Below are positions 15,825-24,900 of a DNA stretch of 64,000 nucleotides, one piece after another; the first letter of the stretch is position 1, and the number at the start of each line of letters is the position of its first letter. Source of the stretch: Alloboseaceae bacterium BT-24-1 (lineage in GTDB: Bacteria; Pseudomonadota; Alphaproteobacteria; Rhizobiales; Beijerinckiaceae); contig JAOYTL010000002.1 of NCBI GenBank assembly GCA_025846845.1, forward strand, positions 1 to 64,000. Direction: 5' to 3'. A program made the translations under genes and the position numbers. Below the pieces are notes generated by a model that saw only the letters and a list, made by a program, of their open reading frames with translations, ran no database searches and was not told the origin of the DNA.

Positions 15825-18436
15825 GCGGCTCGCCTCAGTTTGGGCCGGGTCTCGGCGAGCTCCGCGATCAGCGTGCGCCGATCGAACTTGGCGACGACTT
15901 CGTCGAACTCCGCCTGTGCAGCCATGACGTGCAGCTCGGGAGTCGGCAGACTTGCGAGCCCGATGATGCGCAGATTGGCGTGCCGGGCTTCGGCGCGCAG
16001 CCGTGCGGCGAGCGCGAAGGCTGCCTCGGCGTTGCGGTCGAGATCGATCACGACGGCGTTCAACTCGGTGCCGCCCGAGGCGAGGCCGGCCGCCATGCCG
16101 AGGTCGGCTGCATGGGTCACCTGCAGGCCGGCGGCCTTGAGCACGGGGGCGAGCATCTCGCGCAGAAACTCGGACGGCTCGACCAGCAGGACACGCGGTC
16201 CGCCGATGCCGCTGCGGCGCACATGCAGCCAGTTGGGATTGGCCTTGGGCAGGTAGTGCGCGAGGTCGAGGATCTCGGTCGCGCGGCCTCTCACGATCGC
16301 CGAGCCGAGCAGTCCCTGCTCGGGCATTGCCAGCATCTCGATGTCGAGCACTTCATCGACGATGTCGACGATGGCGTCGACTGCCAGCGCCATGCTGAAG
16401 TCGCCTTCGGAGAAGATCACCAGCGGCTGCAAGCCGGTTTGCCGGAGTTGGACATCTTCGATGGGAACGACCGGCATCAGCCGACCGCGATAATTGAGCA
16501 GCGTGCGTCCGCCGCCGATCTCGAACAGCCCGGCATCGACCTCTTCGAGCCGCGTGACCAGCGACAGCGGGACGGCTTTCAGCCGATCCTTGCCAGCCCG
16601 GAAGACCAGCATCGTGGTGCGTTCGACGGGGAGGGCAGCCTCGGCCGAGATGTCCGAGGCGGCTTCGTCCTGAGGCGCCGCCACGCCGACCAGGCGCGCC
16701 ACCCCGTTGGGATCGACGATCAGCACCACGGCGCCGTCGCCGAGAATGGTGTTGCCCGAAAAGAGCGGGATATGGCGCAGCCGGGTCGACATCGGTTTGA
16801 CGACGATTTCCTCGGTGTGGAATACGGACTCCACGAGAATGCCGAACTGGCGCTCGCCGACTTGCGTCACGACGATGAAGCCATCGTCGACGATGGCATC
16901 GCTCGCCGTGTCCATCACCCCGGCGAGGGCGATGATCGGCAGCAACCGCTCGCGTAGTCGCAGCACGGGCGCATTGTTGATGCGTTCGATGCTGTGCTCG
17001 CCACCGGCCTTGACGCGCACCAGCTCGCGCACGACGACCTGCGGGATGGCCAAACGCTGGCCAGCGGTCGCGACGATCAGGGCCGAGACGATCGCCAATG
17101 TCAGCGGGATCTTGATCGTTATGGTGGTGCCTGCGCCAGCGATGCTGGCGACGTCGATCAGGCCGCCGATCGCATCGACATTGACCTTGACCACGTCCAT
17201 CCCGACGCCGCGTCCGGAAATGGCGGAGACGGTATCGGAGGTCGAGAAGCCCGGATGGAAGATGAAGCGCAGGACCTGCGTCTCGCTCAGCCGCTCTGCC
17301 TCCGCTTCGCCGACCAAGCCTCGTTGCACCGCCTTCCGGCGGATCCGGGCGGTGTCCATGCCGCGGCCGTCATCGGTAATCGCGATCGTGACCGAGCCGC
17401 CTTCGTGATAGGCCGACACCCGGATCGTGCCCATTTCGGGCTTGCCGAGCGCGACGCGCTCCTGTGGTTCCTCGATCGCATGGTCGGCGCAGTTGCGGAC
17501 CATGTGGATGAGGGGGTCCTTGATCAGTTCGAGGATCTGCCGGTCGAGCTCGGTGTCGGCCCCTTCCGTCACCAGCTCGATCTTCTTGCCGAGGTCGGTG
17601 GAGAGATCGCGGACGATGCGCGGCAGCTTCGACCAGGCATTTCCGATCGGCTGCATGCGCGTCTTCATCACGCCGTCCTGCAATTCGGCGGTGATGAGCG
17701 AGAGCCTCTGCAGCGGTCCTTTCAGGCCGGCATCCTCCTGCCGGCGGGCGATCTCGAGCAGCTGGTTGCGAGTCAGCACCAGCTCCGAGACCATGGTCAT
17801 CAGATGCTCGAGCGTGTCGACATTGACGCGCAGCGTCGCCGGCCCGGTCGCCCTTGCGTCCCGGGCGGCATCGCCATGGGCCTGCCCCGGCTGATCGAGC
17901 GGGCTCGGCGCCGCGCGGAAGACCAGATCCATCTCGTCCGTCGCCGCCTCCGCAGCGGGCGGGGGCGTAGGCTCCGGCGGGCGAGTTCCCGCAGTGCGGG
18001 CGAGATAGGCAGCGACCGGATCGAGCGGGGGCTGCGTCTGCCGGGCGGCGAGCTCCTGCTTTGCCCGCTGGGCGAGGCCGCGCAATTCGTCGATCAGCTG
18101 GCCGTCATGGCCTGGCGGCTCCTGCCCCTTCTCGGTGAGCTCGGCCATGATCTCCTTGATCCGGTCGATGGTCTCGAGGATCGCGGTGACCGCCGTCGAA
18201 GAGACGCTCGCGCCGTCGCGGAACTGGCCGATGACGGATTCGGCCGCATGCGTGAGTGCTTCGAGCCGCGGCAGCCCGATGAAGCCACAGGTGCCTTTGA
18301 CGGTGTGAACGAGCCGGAAGATGTTGCGCAGGATATCCCCGTTATTGGGTTCCTGCTCGAAGCGGACGAGCTCCCGATCGACCATGTCGAGATGCTCGCC
18401 GGTCTCGCCGAGAAACTCTTGCAGCAACTCGTCCAT
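15821..18436 (-). CDS. cheA: Chemotaxis histidine kinase CheA with extra CheW-like and receiver domains
   Basis: An 871-residue kinase. Domains in order: HPt (1-105) with phosphoacceptor His44 in RLVHTVKGT; a Pro/Ala-rich linker (135-200) where a CheY-binding P2 domain is not recognisable; dimerisation P3 (200-265); HATPase P4 (265-445) with N box NCADHAIE, G1 DDGRGMD and G2 GRGVGMD; a CheW-like P5 (446-585); a second CheW-like unit (605-730); and a receiver-like domain (747-865). The terminal receiver keeps Asp798 in VVIDLDRN and a Lys in VVAKFD, but the acid pair is reduced to a single Glu. ATG 18436 is preferred to a GTG five codons upstream because it gives the standard N-terminus. Confidence 0.95.
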   Translation of the reverse strand: MDELLQEFLGETGEHLDMVDRELVRFEQEPNNGDILRNIFRLVHTVKGTCGFIGLPRLEALTHAAESVIGQFRDGASVSSTAVTAILETIDRIKEIMAELTEKGQEPPGHDGQLIDELRGLAQRAKQELAARQTQPPLDPVAAYLARTAGTRPPEPTPPPAAEAATDEMDLVFRAAPSPLDQPGQAHGDAARDARATGPATLRVNVDTLEHLMTMVSELVLTRNQLLEIARRQEDAGLKGPLQRLSLITAELQDGVMKTRMQPIGNAWSKLPRIVRDLSTDLGKKIELVTEGADTELDRQILELIKDPLIHMVRNCADHAIEEPQERVALGKPEMGTIRVSAYHEGGSVTIAITDDGRGMDTARIRRKAVQRGLVGEAEAERLSETQVLRFIFHPGFSTSDTVSAISGRGVGMDVVKVNVDAIGGLIDVASIAGAGTTITIKIPLTLAIVSALIVATAGQRLAIPQVVVRELVRVKAGGEHSIERINNAPVLRLRERLLPIIALAGVMDTASDAIVDDGFIVVTQVGERQFGILVESVFHTEEIVVKPMSTRLRHIPLFSGNTILGDGAVVLIVDPNGVARLVGVAAPQDEAASDISAEAALPVERTTMLVFRAGKDRLKAVPLSLVTRLEEVDAGLFEIGGGRTLLNYRGRLMPVVPIEDVQLRQTGLQPLVIFSEGDFSMALAVDAIVDIVDEVLDIEMLAMPEQGLLGSAIVRGRATEILDLAHYLPKANPNWLHVRRSGIGGPRVLLVEPSEFLREMLAPVLKAAGLQVTHAADLGMAAGLASGGTELNAVVIDLDRNAEAAFALAARLRAEARHANLRIIGLASLPTPELHVMAAQAEFDEVVAKFDRRTLIAELAETRPKLRRAA

Positions 18437-18558
18437 GCACGGACCGCTCACTCACATCACAGATTTGGCCCGGATAGTGCGGTGCAAGGGTTTATGATCA
18501 GTTGAGAGCGAGCGGAAACCGCACGATATTACATTCACCAGATGCTGTTTCCTGGCGC

Positions 18559-19197
18559 TCAGGCCGCGTCCGCATTGATGCTGACGGTATCGCCCTCGAT
18601 CGCGAAGGCGATCTTCATCCCGGCGGCGCGGGCGACCAGGCCGGTATAGAGCGGCTGGACCGCATGAGCGTCGATGACGCCGCTTTCGGAGCGTCCGGCG
18701 ATCAGTTCCTCGACATGGGCGGGAATACGCGCATGCGAGCCCGTCGCAGTGATGGCGAAGCTGCCCTGCTCGCCGGTGACGGTGGCCCGGGACGTGATCT
18801 TGCCGCCGCGCGGGATCGCCTGTGTCGCGAGCACGAGCAGGTTGAGCACCAGCTTGACCTGATTCTTCGGCAGGAGGGCGCGCGGCGCCTCCCAGTCGAG
18901 CGACAATTTCTCGTCGTTGAGAAAGCCGTTGGCCACGGCGCCGGCGTCGCCGAGGTCGATCATCGCTCCGGCCGAGCCGGCTGCGCCGAAGGCGAGCCGC
19001 GCGAATTGCAGGCGGGCGGAGGCATTGCGCGCGCTCTTCTTGATCAGGTCGAGCGCGAAATCCTTCATCGAGGGATCGTCCTCCTCGAGCACTTCGAGCG
19101 CGTTGACGATCGCGCCGACCGGGCTGATCACGTCATGGCAGACGCGGCTGCAGAGAAGTGCGGCCAGATCGAGCGGCTCGAGCGAGATGGCGGTCAT
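18559..19197 (-). CDS. chpT: Histidine phosphotransferase ChpT
   Basis: A 212-residue ChpT, the phosphotransferase that passes phosphoryl groups from the hybrid kinase CckA to CtrA and CpdR. The N-terminal helix-hairpin dimerisation region carries His21 in SRVCHDVISPVGAIVNALEV, the phosphoacceptor. The C-terminal part resembles a histidine-kinase ATPase fold without ATP-binding motifs, as expected. It lies upstream of cheA on the same strand, 122 bases from the cheA start, so it may head the che transcript. Upstream are a GANTC site and a TTAACCAT motif. Confidence 0.95.
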   Translation of the reverse strand: MTAISLEPLDLAALLCSRVCHDVISPVGAIVNALEVLEEDDPSMKDFALDLIKKSARNASARLQFARLAFGAAGSAGAMIDLGDAGAVANGFLNDEKLSLDWEAPRALLPKNQVKLVLNLLVLATQAIPRGGKITSRATVTGEQGSFAITATGSHARIPAHVEELIAGRSESGVIDAHAVQPLYTGLVARAAGMKIAFAIEGDTVSINADAA

Positions 19198-19471
19198 GAT
19201 CTGGTCCTGCGATCAAGAGAATCAGGGCGGTACGCGCCCAATGTCGATGGCGCAGCATGCGCCACGCTGGTTTGCAGCTGGTTAACCATAGTCGTGAGGC
19301 GCCCACGGCCGAAGCGTGCCGCTCCGGCATGCCGGGGCAAGATGGTTGCCAGAAGGCGAGCCGGCTTTTTCTTTGGCGTGCCATGCATTACCTAACAGAG
19401 CGAGACCGCCGGAGGCGCCGCCCGGCATTCGCATTGCAAGGGCATCCGGCGCCGGCGAAACTGGTTCGAAC
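19198..19471. promoter_or_regulatory. chpT-cysQ divergent region with CtrA-type motif
   Basis: A 274-base gap. It contains GAATC at 19219-19223 (GANTC methylation site, about 22 bases upstream of chpT) and TTAACCAT at 19282-19289, about 85 bases upstream of chpT. The pair mirrors the arrangement before ctrA. No gene is visible in it. Confidence 0.5.
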
Positions 19472-20314
19472 ATGGCCATCGCTCACGACGATCCGCGTCT
19501 GACCGACCGGGACGGGCTTGCACGCTCGCTCGGCGAGGCGGCGCGGCGTACGGCTGCAGTCCTGCTGGCGAAGCGGGCGGCACGCGATGTCAGGCTCAAG
19601 GCCGACGGCTCGCCGGTCTGCTCTGCCGACCTCGCCGCGGATTTCGCCGCGAAGCAGGCGCTGGCCGAGCTGCTGCCCGGCTTTCCGGTGATCAGCGAGG
19701 AGAGTGTCGGCGACGTGGCGCCGGCCTCGGTCTTCGTCCTGCTCGATCCGCTGGACGGTACGCGCGAGTTCCTGGCCTCCGGCGACAGCTATTGCGTCGC
19801 CATCGCCGTGATCCGCGACGGTAGGCCGCTCGCCGGCGCACTCGCCGCCCCGGCCATAGGCCGGCTCTGGTATGGTGGAGAGCGGAGCTTCGCCCAGGCA
19901 TTGGACGCAGACGCGGCGCCGCTGGGCGCAGCGCGCGAAATCCATGTCCGGGCGGAGCCGACAGACGGGCCACTGATGCTGGTCAGCCGTTTCCACGGCG
20001 ACACGGTGAGCGCCGGTGTCGCGGCTGCGCTCGCCAAGGGCGAGGGCGCGCCGGTGTCCTCGGCGGTGAAGTTCGGGCTCATCGCCAGCGGCGAAGCCGA
20101 CCTGCATGTGCGCGGCGGCGCCACGATGGAATGGGACATCGCCGCCGGCGATGCGATCCTGGCGGCTGCCGGTGGCGTTGTGCTGACCCTCGACGGCGAA
20201 AGGCCTGTCTACGGCAATGCCGATCGTGATTTCCGCAATCCGCCTTTCGTCGCCGCTAGCTGCGAGAGACTGGCGAGACTCGCTATCGAGAAGGCGGCGG
20301 CCTGTCGCTGTTAG
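19472..20314 (+). CDS. cysQ: 3'(2'),5'-bisphosphate nucleotidase CysQ (inositol monophosphatase family)
   Basis: A 280-residue Li-sensitive phosphatase of the IMPase superfamily. Metal-binding motifs are visible: ISEES, DPLDGTREF and WDIAAGDAIL. The segment KFGLIASGEADL followed by GATMEWD is typical of CysQ, which hydrolyses phosphoadenosine phosphate (pAp) produced by sulfate assimilation and phosphopantetheinyl transfer. A role as another IMPase-type phosphatase (for example histidinol phosphatase) is less likely. It is divergent from chpT and convergent with the YHS gene. Confidence 0.85.
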   Translation: MAIAHDDPRLTDRDGLARSLGEAARRTAAVLLAKRAARDVRLKADGSPVCSADLAADFAAKQALAELLPGFPVISEESVGDVAPASVFVLLDPLDGTREFLASGDSYCVAIAVIRDGRPLAGALAAPAIGRLWYGGERSFAQALDADAAPLGAAREIHVRAEPTDGPLMLVSRFHGDTVSAGVAAALAKGEGAPVSSAVKFGLIASGEADLHVRGGATMEWDIAAGDAILAAAGGVVLTLDGERPVYGNADRDFRNPPFVAASCERLARLAIEKAAACRC

Positions 20315-20336
20315 AACCTGCCGCCGCCACGCGGCT

Positions 20337-20855
20337 TCAGCGTGCGATCAAGGCCGTCACGGTTGCCCAGCGTTGCTGGGCCTTCGCCCGCAGGGGCGCC
20401 TCGGTGAGGAAGCGCTGGCGGTTCTCGTCGCTGCGGAAGAAATAGAGACGCGATCCGATGACGGCGAAACGGCGCGGGTCGGCATCGACAACACGCCCCT
20501 CCGCGACACTGCTGGCGTCGAAGCCGCCGAAGCGCGGGGTATAGACCTCCGGTGCCTCGCGGAAGGCGTCTCGATTGGCGGCGCTCGCGAAGCGCCAGAC
20601 TGTTCCGTCAGAGATCAGTTCGTAGTCGGGCAGACCCGGTACCGCGGCGTCGTTCAGGAAATAGGCGACGGGATCGAAGCCGGAGAGCGCGAATCCGGAG
20701 CGGTTGTCGCGCTGCATGGTCTCGCCGAGATTCGGCAATTGCGGCAAGCCTGGCGGAAGGGCTGAGGCTCGGCTCGTCCCGGCTGTGAAGGAAAGCGCAC
20801 AGCTTAATCCAATGCCGGCGAGGACGAACCCGGCATGCCTTGCTGCGGCCTTCAT
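20337..20855 (-). CDS. Exported YHS domain-containing protein
   Basis: A 172-residue protein with an N-terminal signal sequence (hydrophobic stretch at about 10-30, cleavage after a small-residue Ala-rich segment). The YHS-like domain starts at GFALSGFDPVAYFL, followed by WRFASAANRDAFREAPEVYTPRFGGF. Such domains are often linked with metals, but the conserved Cys of metal-binding YHS proteins is not evident here. Function unknown. ATG 20855 has AAGGA ten bases upstream; a GTG two codons earlier is possible. Divergent from eipA. Confidence 0.8.
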   Translation of the reverse strand: MKAAARHAGFVLAGIGLSCALSFTAGTSRASALPPGLPQLPNLGETMQRDNRSGFALSGFDPVAYFLNDAAVPGLPDYELISDGTVWRFASAANRDAFREAPEVYTPRFGGFDASSVAEGRVVDADPRRFAVIGSRLYFFRSDENRQRFLTEAPLRAKAQQRWATVTALIAR

Positions 20856-21038
20856 CGACACCAATCCTTGGCTTCAAGTAGCGTCACGGCGCGTTCTGCG
20901 CCGCAGTTCACCGCTTGGATACACATACAGCGTATCCAGGAGGTTACTGTGGTCACGAAAATTCGCAGGACCCACCGTCGACGCCACCCGGCAGGAGGCC
21001 GAATGCCCAATGCCCGGCGCTTGCCTGGAGACGATGAG

Positions 21039-21611
21039 ATGAATCACACCCGCCGCACCCTGCTCGCCAGCGCCCTGCTGCTCGGCGCGGGCCTCGCCGC
21101 CGGTCCCGCCGCCGCTCAGCAGAGCGAACGCTCCTTTTCCCAGAACGAACTGGTCACCTCCGGCCACCAGTTCTTCGGCAATGTCTCGCGTGGTCTTGCC
21201 CTGACGATCGAGGAGGCGGTGCGCCGCTGGGGCGAGCCGAACGGCTATGTCCTCGGCCAGGAAGCGTCCGGCGCCTTTGTCGGCGGGCTGCGCTATGGCG
21301 AGGGCACGCTGTTCACCCGCAATGCCGGCGACCGCAAGGTGTACTGGCAGGGACCGTCTGTCGGTTTCGATTTCGGCGGCGACGGCGCCCGCACCATGAT
21401 GCTGATCTACAACCTGCCGAGCGTCGGCGCGCTCTACCAGCGTTTTGGCGGGGTCGACGGCTCCGTCTATTTCGTCGGCGGCTTCGGTTTCACGGCGCTG
21501 ACGGCCGGCGGCGTGACGGTCGTGCCGATCCGGACCGGCGTCGGCTGGCGCCTCGGCGTCAATCTCGGCTACCTGAAATTCACCCCGGAAGCGACCTGGA
21601 ACCCGTTCTGA
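21039..21611 (+). CDS. eipA: DUF1134 periplasmic protein, EipA-like
   Basis: A 190-residue exported protein with a twin-Arg-preceded signal (about 1-27, ending GPAAAQQ). The mature part is a DUF1134 domain, recognised from the segment GHQFFGNVSRGLALTIEEAV and the Gly/aromatic-rich beta-barrel-like tail. The Brucella member EipA is known to support cell-envelope integrity. GGAG precedes the ATG at 21039; earlier in-frame starts would add a non-conserved leader. It stands between a divergent YHS gene and the coiled-coil gene. The symbol is given by family, not by direct comparison. Confidence 0.82.
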   Translation: MNHTRRTLLASALLLGAGLAAGPAAAQQSERSFSQNELVTSGHQFFGNVSRGLALTIEEAVRRWGEPNGYVLGQEASGAFVGGLRYGEGTLFTRNAGDRKVYWQGPSVGFDFGGDGARTMMLIYNLPSVGALYQRFGGVDGSVYFVGGFGFTALTAGGVTVVPIRTGVGWRLGVNLGYLKFTPEATWNPF

Positions 21612-21697
21612 TCTGATAATTCGGCGCTGCTGGTCTTATCTTGCAAGGCATGGCAGCCTGAGATCGGGCTGATCGCAGAAACTGGAGCCGCCCTGCC

Positions 21698-22945
21698 TTG
21701 ATCGAAGCCGTCATGCTCGTGGCGCTCGGCTTCCTGTCGGCCAGCCTGCTCGCCCTCTCGGCGCTGCCGGCCTTGAGCCGCCGGGCGGACCGGCTGGCGC
21801 GACGCCGGGCGGAGACCGCGTTTCCGCTGTCGCTCGCCGAAATCGCTGCCGACCGCGACCATTTGCGGGCGGAGCAGGCGCTCCGCGAGCGGGTGCTGGA
21901 GCAGAAGGCGGAAGGCGATTTCGCCGCCAAGGCGAGCGCGATGAGAGAGCTCGGCCGGCGCGATATGACGATCGGCCGGCTCGAAACCGACCTGACCGAG
22001 CGGCGGCAGAAGATCGCCGATCTCGAAACGGAGCTGAGGCAGAGGACGCAGGAACTCGCGGAGACACGCGAGGCGCTGGCGACGGAAAGCGTCGGCCACC
22101 AGACGACACAGGCGACATTGTCGAGCCGGGTCAGCGACCTTGCGGCCGTGGAGGCGCAACTCGCCGAGACCCGTCAGGCACTCAGCGGCAGCTCGGCCGA
22201 TCTCGCGGCCCGCAATCATCAGCTTGCCGAGCTCAGGGCCTTGCACGACAGGATCGAAGCGACGCTCGCCGAGCGCGACCAGACGCTTACAGCCTTGAAC
22301 AGCGAGCATGATCGTCAGCGCGTCGCCCTGGTCGAGGCCGGCACGCTCAGGCTCAAGCTGGAGGGCGAACGCGACGATTTCTCGGCCCGGCTCATCACGG
22401 CCGAGGCGGCGCTCGTCGAGGCACGCACGAGCCTTTCTGCGATGAAGCTGGACCGCGACAGCGAGAGACTACGCGCCGATGCTCTTTCGATGCGCGCGAC
22501 CGAGGCCGATGGAGCGCTGCGCACCGCCGACGTGAACGCCGTCAGGCTCGGTGCCGAGATTGCACGACAGGAGGCGGCCGTGACACAGGCATCCTTGAAG
22601 CAAGCCGAGGCGCTGGCCCGGATCAAGGCGCTCGAAGACAGGATCGAAGCCGCTGCTGCGGCCGAAGCCCGCTTGAAGGGACAGCTGGCCAGCGACGCGG
22701 CGGCTCACCGAGAGGCCTTGCGCGAGCGTGACGAGACGGTCGAGGCACTCCATGCCGAGCTGGGCACCGTCCAGGGCGCCCGCGATCAGGCGCGGACCGA
22801 CCGGGCCGGCCTCAAGCGCGAGCTTGCGGCCTTGCGCAAGCAGGGCGGTGGCAAGGCAGCCGGCGAAGCGGCCCTGCGCCAGGAGATCGTCCGGCTGGCC
22901 GATGCGCTGCTGGTCGCCTCTGAAAGCCGCGAGGCGGCTGAATAG
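21698..22945 (+). CDS. Membrane-anchored coiled-coil protein
   Basis: A 415-residue protein with one N-terminal transmembrane segment (about 4-26) followed by a basic stretch RRADRLARRR and more than 350 residues of heptad-rich, Ala/Glu/Arg/Leu-rich coiled coil. The start is probably TTG at 21698: GGAG lies ten bases upstream, whereas the next ATG (21713) would be 25 bases away and would trim the membrane segment. Proteins of this layout recur in Rhizobiales without assigned function; a scaffolding or envelope role is only a guess. Confidence 0.78.
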   Translation: MIEAVMLVALGFLSASLLALSALPALSRRADRLARRRAETAFPLSLAEIAADRDHLRAEQALRERVLEQKAEGDFAAKASAMRELGRRDMTIGRLETDLTERRQKIADLETELRQRTQELAETREALATESVGHQTTQATLSSRVSDLAAVEAQLAETRQALSGSSADLAARNHQLAELRALHDRIEATLAERDQTLTALNSEHDRQRVALVEAGTLRLKLEGERDDFSARLITAEAALVEARTSLSAMKLDRDSERLRADALSMRATEADGALRTADVNAVRLGAEIARQEAAVTQASLKQAEALARIKALEDRIEAAAAAEARLKGQLASDAAAHREALRERDETVEALHAELGTVQGARDQARTDRAGLKRELAALRKQGGGKAAGEAALRQEIVRLADALLVASESREAAE

Positions 22946-23032
22946 GCGCCTGCCGGGCGAAGCCTTTCCACATCTGCCGAACATGTTCTAGGGAAAGGGC
23001 GGTCGCGTCCGCGGCCGACGGCTTCGGTTGGG

Positions 23033-23968
23033 ATGATGACGGATATCGTTTGTATCGGGGAGCCCCTCGGCGAGTTCAACGCGACGCGAGGCGAGGCAGG
23101 TGCCTACCGTTTCGGCCTTGGCGGCGACACCTCCAATTGTGCGGTCGCGGCCGCGCGGCAGGGTGCGAAAGTCGCTTATGTCGGTGCGCTCGGCGATGAC
23201 GAGCCGGGCCGTTCATGGCGGTCATTGTGGGCTGAGGAAGGCGTCGACGATGCCTATGTCTCGACCCATCCTTCGGCGCCGACGGGGCTCTATTTCGTCT
23301 CGCATGGCCCGCAGGGACACGTCTTTTCCTATCTGCGCGCCGGTTCGGCCGCGAGCCTTTACGGCCCCTCGCAATTGCCGAAGGATGTCATCGCCTCCGC
23401 CAAGGTGATCCAGGCTTCCGGCATCAGCCAGGCGATCTCGGCGAGCGCCTGTGATGCCGTGTTCGAGGCCTTCGCGACGGCGCGCGAGAACGGCGTGCTG
23501 ACCGCCTACGACACCAATCTCCGGCTGAAGCTCTGGCCGCTGACGCGGGCGCGGGCGATCATCCACGCCGCCTGCGAAATGGCCGACATCGTTCTGCCGG
23601 GCGATGGCGACGCCAAATTGCTGACCGGGCTGGAACAGCCCGACGCCATCGTCGACTTTTATCTCAAGCTGGGCGCCAAGGTCGTGGCGCTGACGCTCGG
23701 GCATGAGGGTTCGCTGGTCGCGACCCCTTCCAGCCGCCAGCGTTTCGTGCCGATCAAGGTCGATGCGATCGACGCCACCGGCGCCGGCGATTGCTATGAC
23801 GGCGCCTTCCTGGCCGAATACATCCGCACCGGCGACGCCTTCACGGCCGGCGCCTATGCCAATGTCGCAGCGGCGCTGTCGACGCAGGGCTATGGCGCCG
23901 TGGCGCCGTTGCCGCGCCGGGCGGAGGTCGAGGCGCGCATCGCCAAGGAAGCGGCTGGCCGGGCATGA
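23033..23968 (+). CDS. PfkB-family sugar kinase, 2-keto-3-deoxygluconate kinase type
   Basis: A 311-residue ribokinase-like kinase. The N-terminal GEPLGEFN and GGDTSNCAVAAARQG are the first PfkB signature; DATGAGDCYDGAFLAEY at about 247-263 is the second, with catalytic Asp253. The pattern resembles 2-dehydro-3-deoxygluconokinase, which phosphorylates KDG in the Entner-Doudoroff-related pathways, but related kinases phosphorylate fructose or nucleosides. It overlaps the HAD gene by four bases (ATGA), suggesting a coupled pair. Confidence 0.85.
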   Translation: MMTDIVCIGEPLGEFNATRGEAGAYRFGLGGDTSNCAVAAARQGAKVAYVGALGDDEPGRSWRSLWAEEGVDDAYVSTHPSAPTGLYFVSHGPQGHVFSYLRAGSAASLYGPSQLPKDVIASAKVIQASGISQAISASACDAVFEAFATARENGVLTAYDTNLRLKLWPLTRARAIIHAACEMADIVLPGDGDAKLLTGLEQPDAIVDFYLKLGAKVVALTLGHEGSLVATPSSRQRFVPIKVDAIDATGAGDCYDGAFLAEYIRTGDAFTAGAYANVAAALSTQGYGAVAPLPRRAEVEARIAKEAAGRA

Positions 23969-24825
23969 GCGTTCCAGTCCTGATGGAAGCGGGCGCGCTG
24001 CTCGCCCGCTACGATGTGCTGATCAGTGATGTCTGGGGCGTCGTTCATGACGGTGTGCTGGCGCTCGGGCCCGCCTGCGACGCGTTGATGCGCTATCGCG
24101 AGGGCGGCGGCACGGTGGTCCTGCTCTCGAATGCACCGGGGCCCTCGACGCAGATCGCCGGTGTGCTCGATGAAAAGCGCGTGCCGCGCGCCGCCTGGGA
24201 TCGGCTGGTGACCTCCGGCGACGTGACGCGGGCGCTGATCGCCGAGACGCATCTGCGCAAGGTTTACCACATCGGCGAGCATGGGGACCGGGCGGTGTTC
24301 GAAGGGTTCGACATCGAGTTCGTCGGCGACGCCGAAGCCGAGTTCGTCGTTGCGACCGAGCTCAACGATTATCGCCGCGAACAGCCCGAGCAGTACCGGC
24401 CGTTGCTCCAGCGTTTCGCCGTGCGTGGGCTGCCTTTCATCTGCGGCAATCCCGATCTCGTCGTCCATGTCGGCCATGATCTGCTGCCCTGCGCCGGGGC
24501 GCTGGCGACGATCTATGAGGAGCTCGGCGGCCATGTCGCCTGGGCTGGCAAGCCGCACCGCCCGGCCTATGACCTTGCGCTGGCTGCCGCCTGCGAGGCG
24601 CGGGGCGGGCGCGAGGTCGATCCCGCCCGCGTGCTGGTGATCGGCGATGCGGTGCGTACCGACCTCGCCGGTGCGAAGCTGATGGGCTTCGACAGCCTGT
24701 TCATCGCCGGCGGCATCCATCGCGACGAGACGATCAGGGATGGCTCTGTCGTTCCCGACGGGCTCGCGCGGGTCCTGGCGACGCATCGGCCGCTGCCGGT
24801 CGCTGCGATGGCGGCGCTGGGCTGA
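23965..24825 (+). CDS. HAD-IIA family sugar phosphatase-like protein (TIGR01459 type)
   Basis: A 286-residue HAD with the IIA cap. Motif I is LISDVWGVVHDG (nucleophile Asp about residue 21), motif II is VLLSNAPGPS, the motif III Lys lies in WAGKPHRPAYD, and motif IV is VIGDAVRTDLAGAK. The protein resembles NagD-like phosphatases in a branch widespread in Alphaproteobacteria with no assigned substrate. Translational overlap with the sugar kinase suggests that it acts on a related phosphosugar, possibly removing dead-end products; that is an inference. Confidence 0.85.
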   Translation: MSVPVLMEAGALLARYDVLISDVWGVVHDGVLALGPACDALMRYREGGGTVVLLSNAPGPSTQIAGVLDEKRVPRAAWDRLVTSGDVTRALIAETHLRKVYHIGEHGDRAVFEGFDIEFVGDAEAEFVVATELNDYRREQPEQYRPLLQRFAVRGLPFICGNPDLVVHVGHDLLPCAGALATIYEELGGHVAWAGKPHRPAYDLALAAACEARGGREVDPARVLVIGDAVRTDLAGAKLMGFDSLFIAGGIHRDETIRDGSVVPDGLARVLATHRPLPVAAMAALG

Positions 24826-24900
24826 CGGGCGAACACCGAATATTGACTGATGGTCGCTATCTGAATGTCGGTGGTTTTCCGCTGAGCGAGGTCGGCCACG

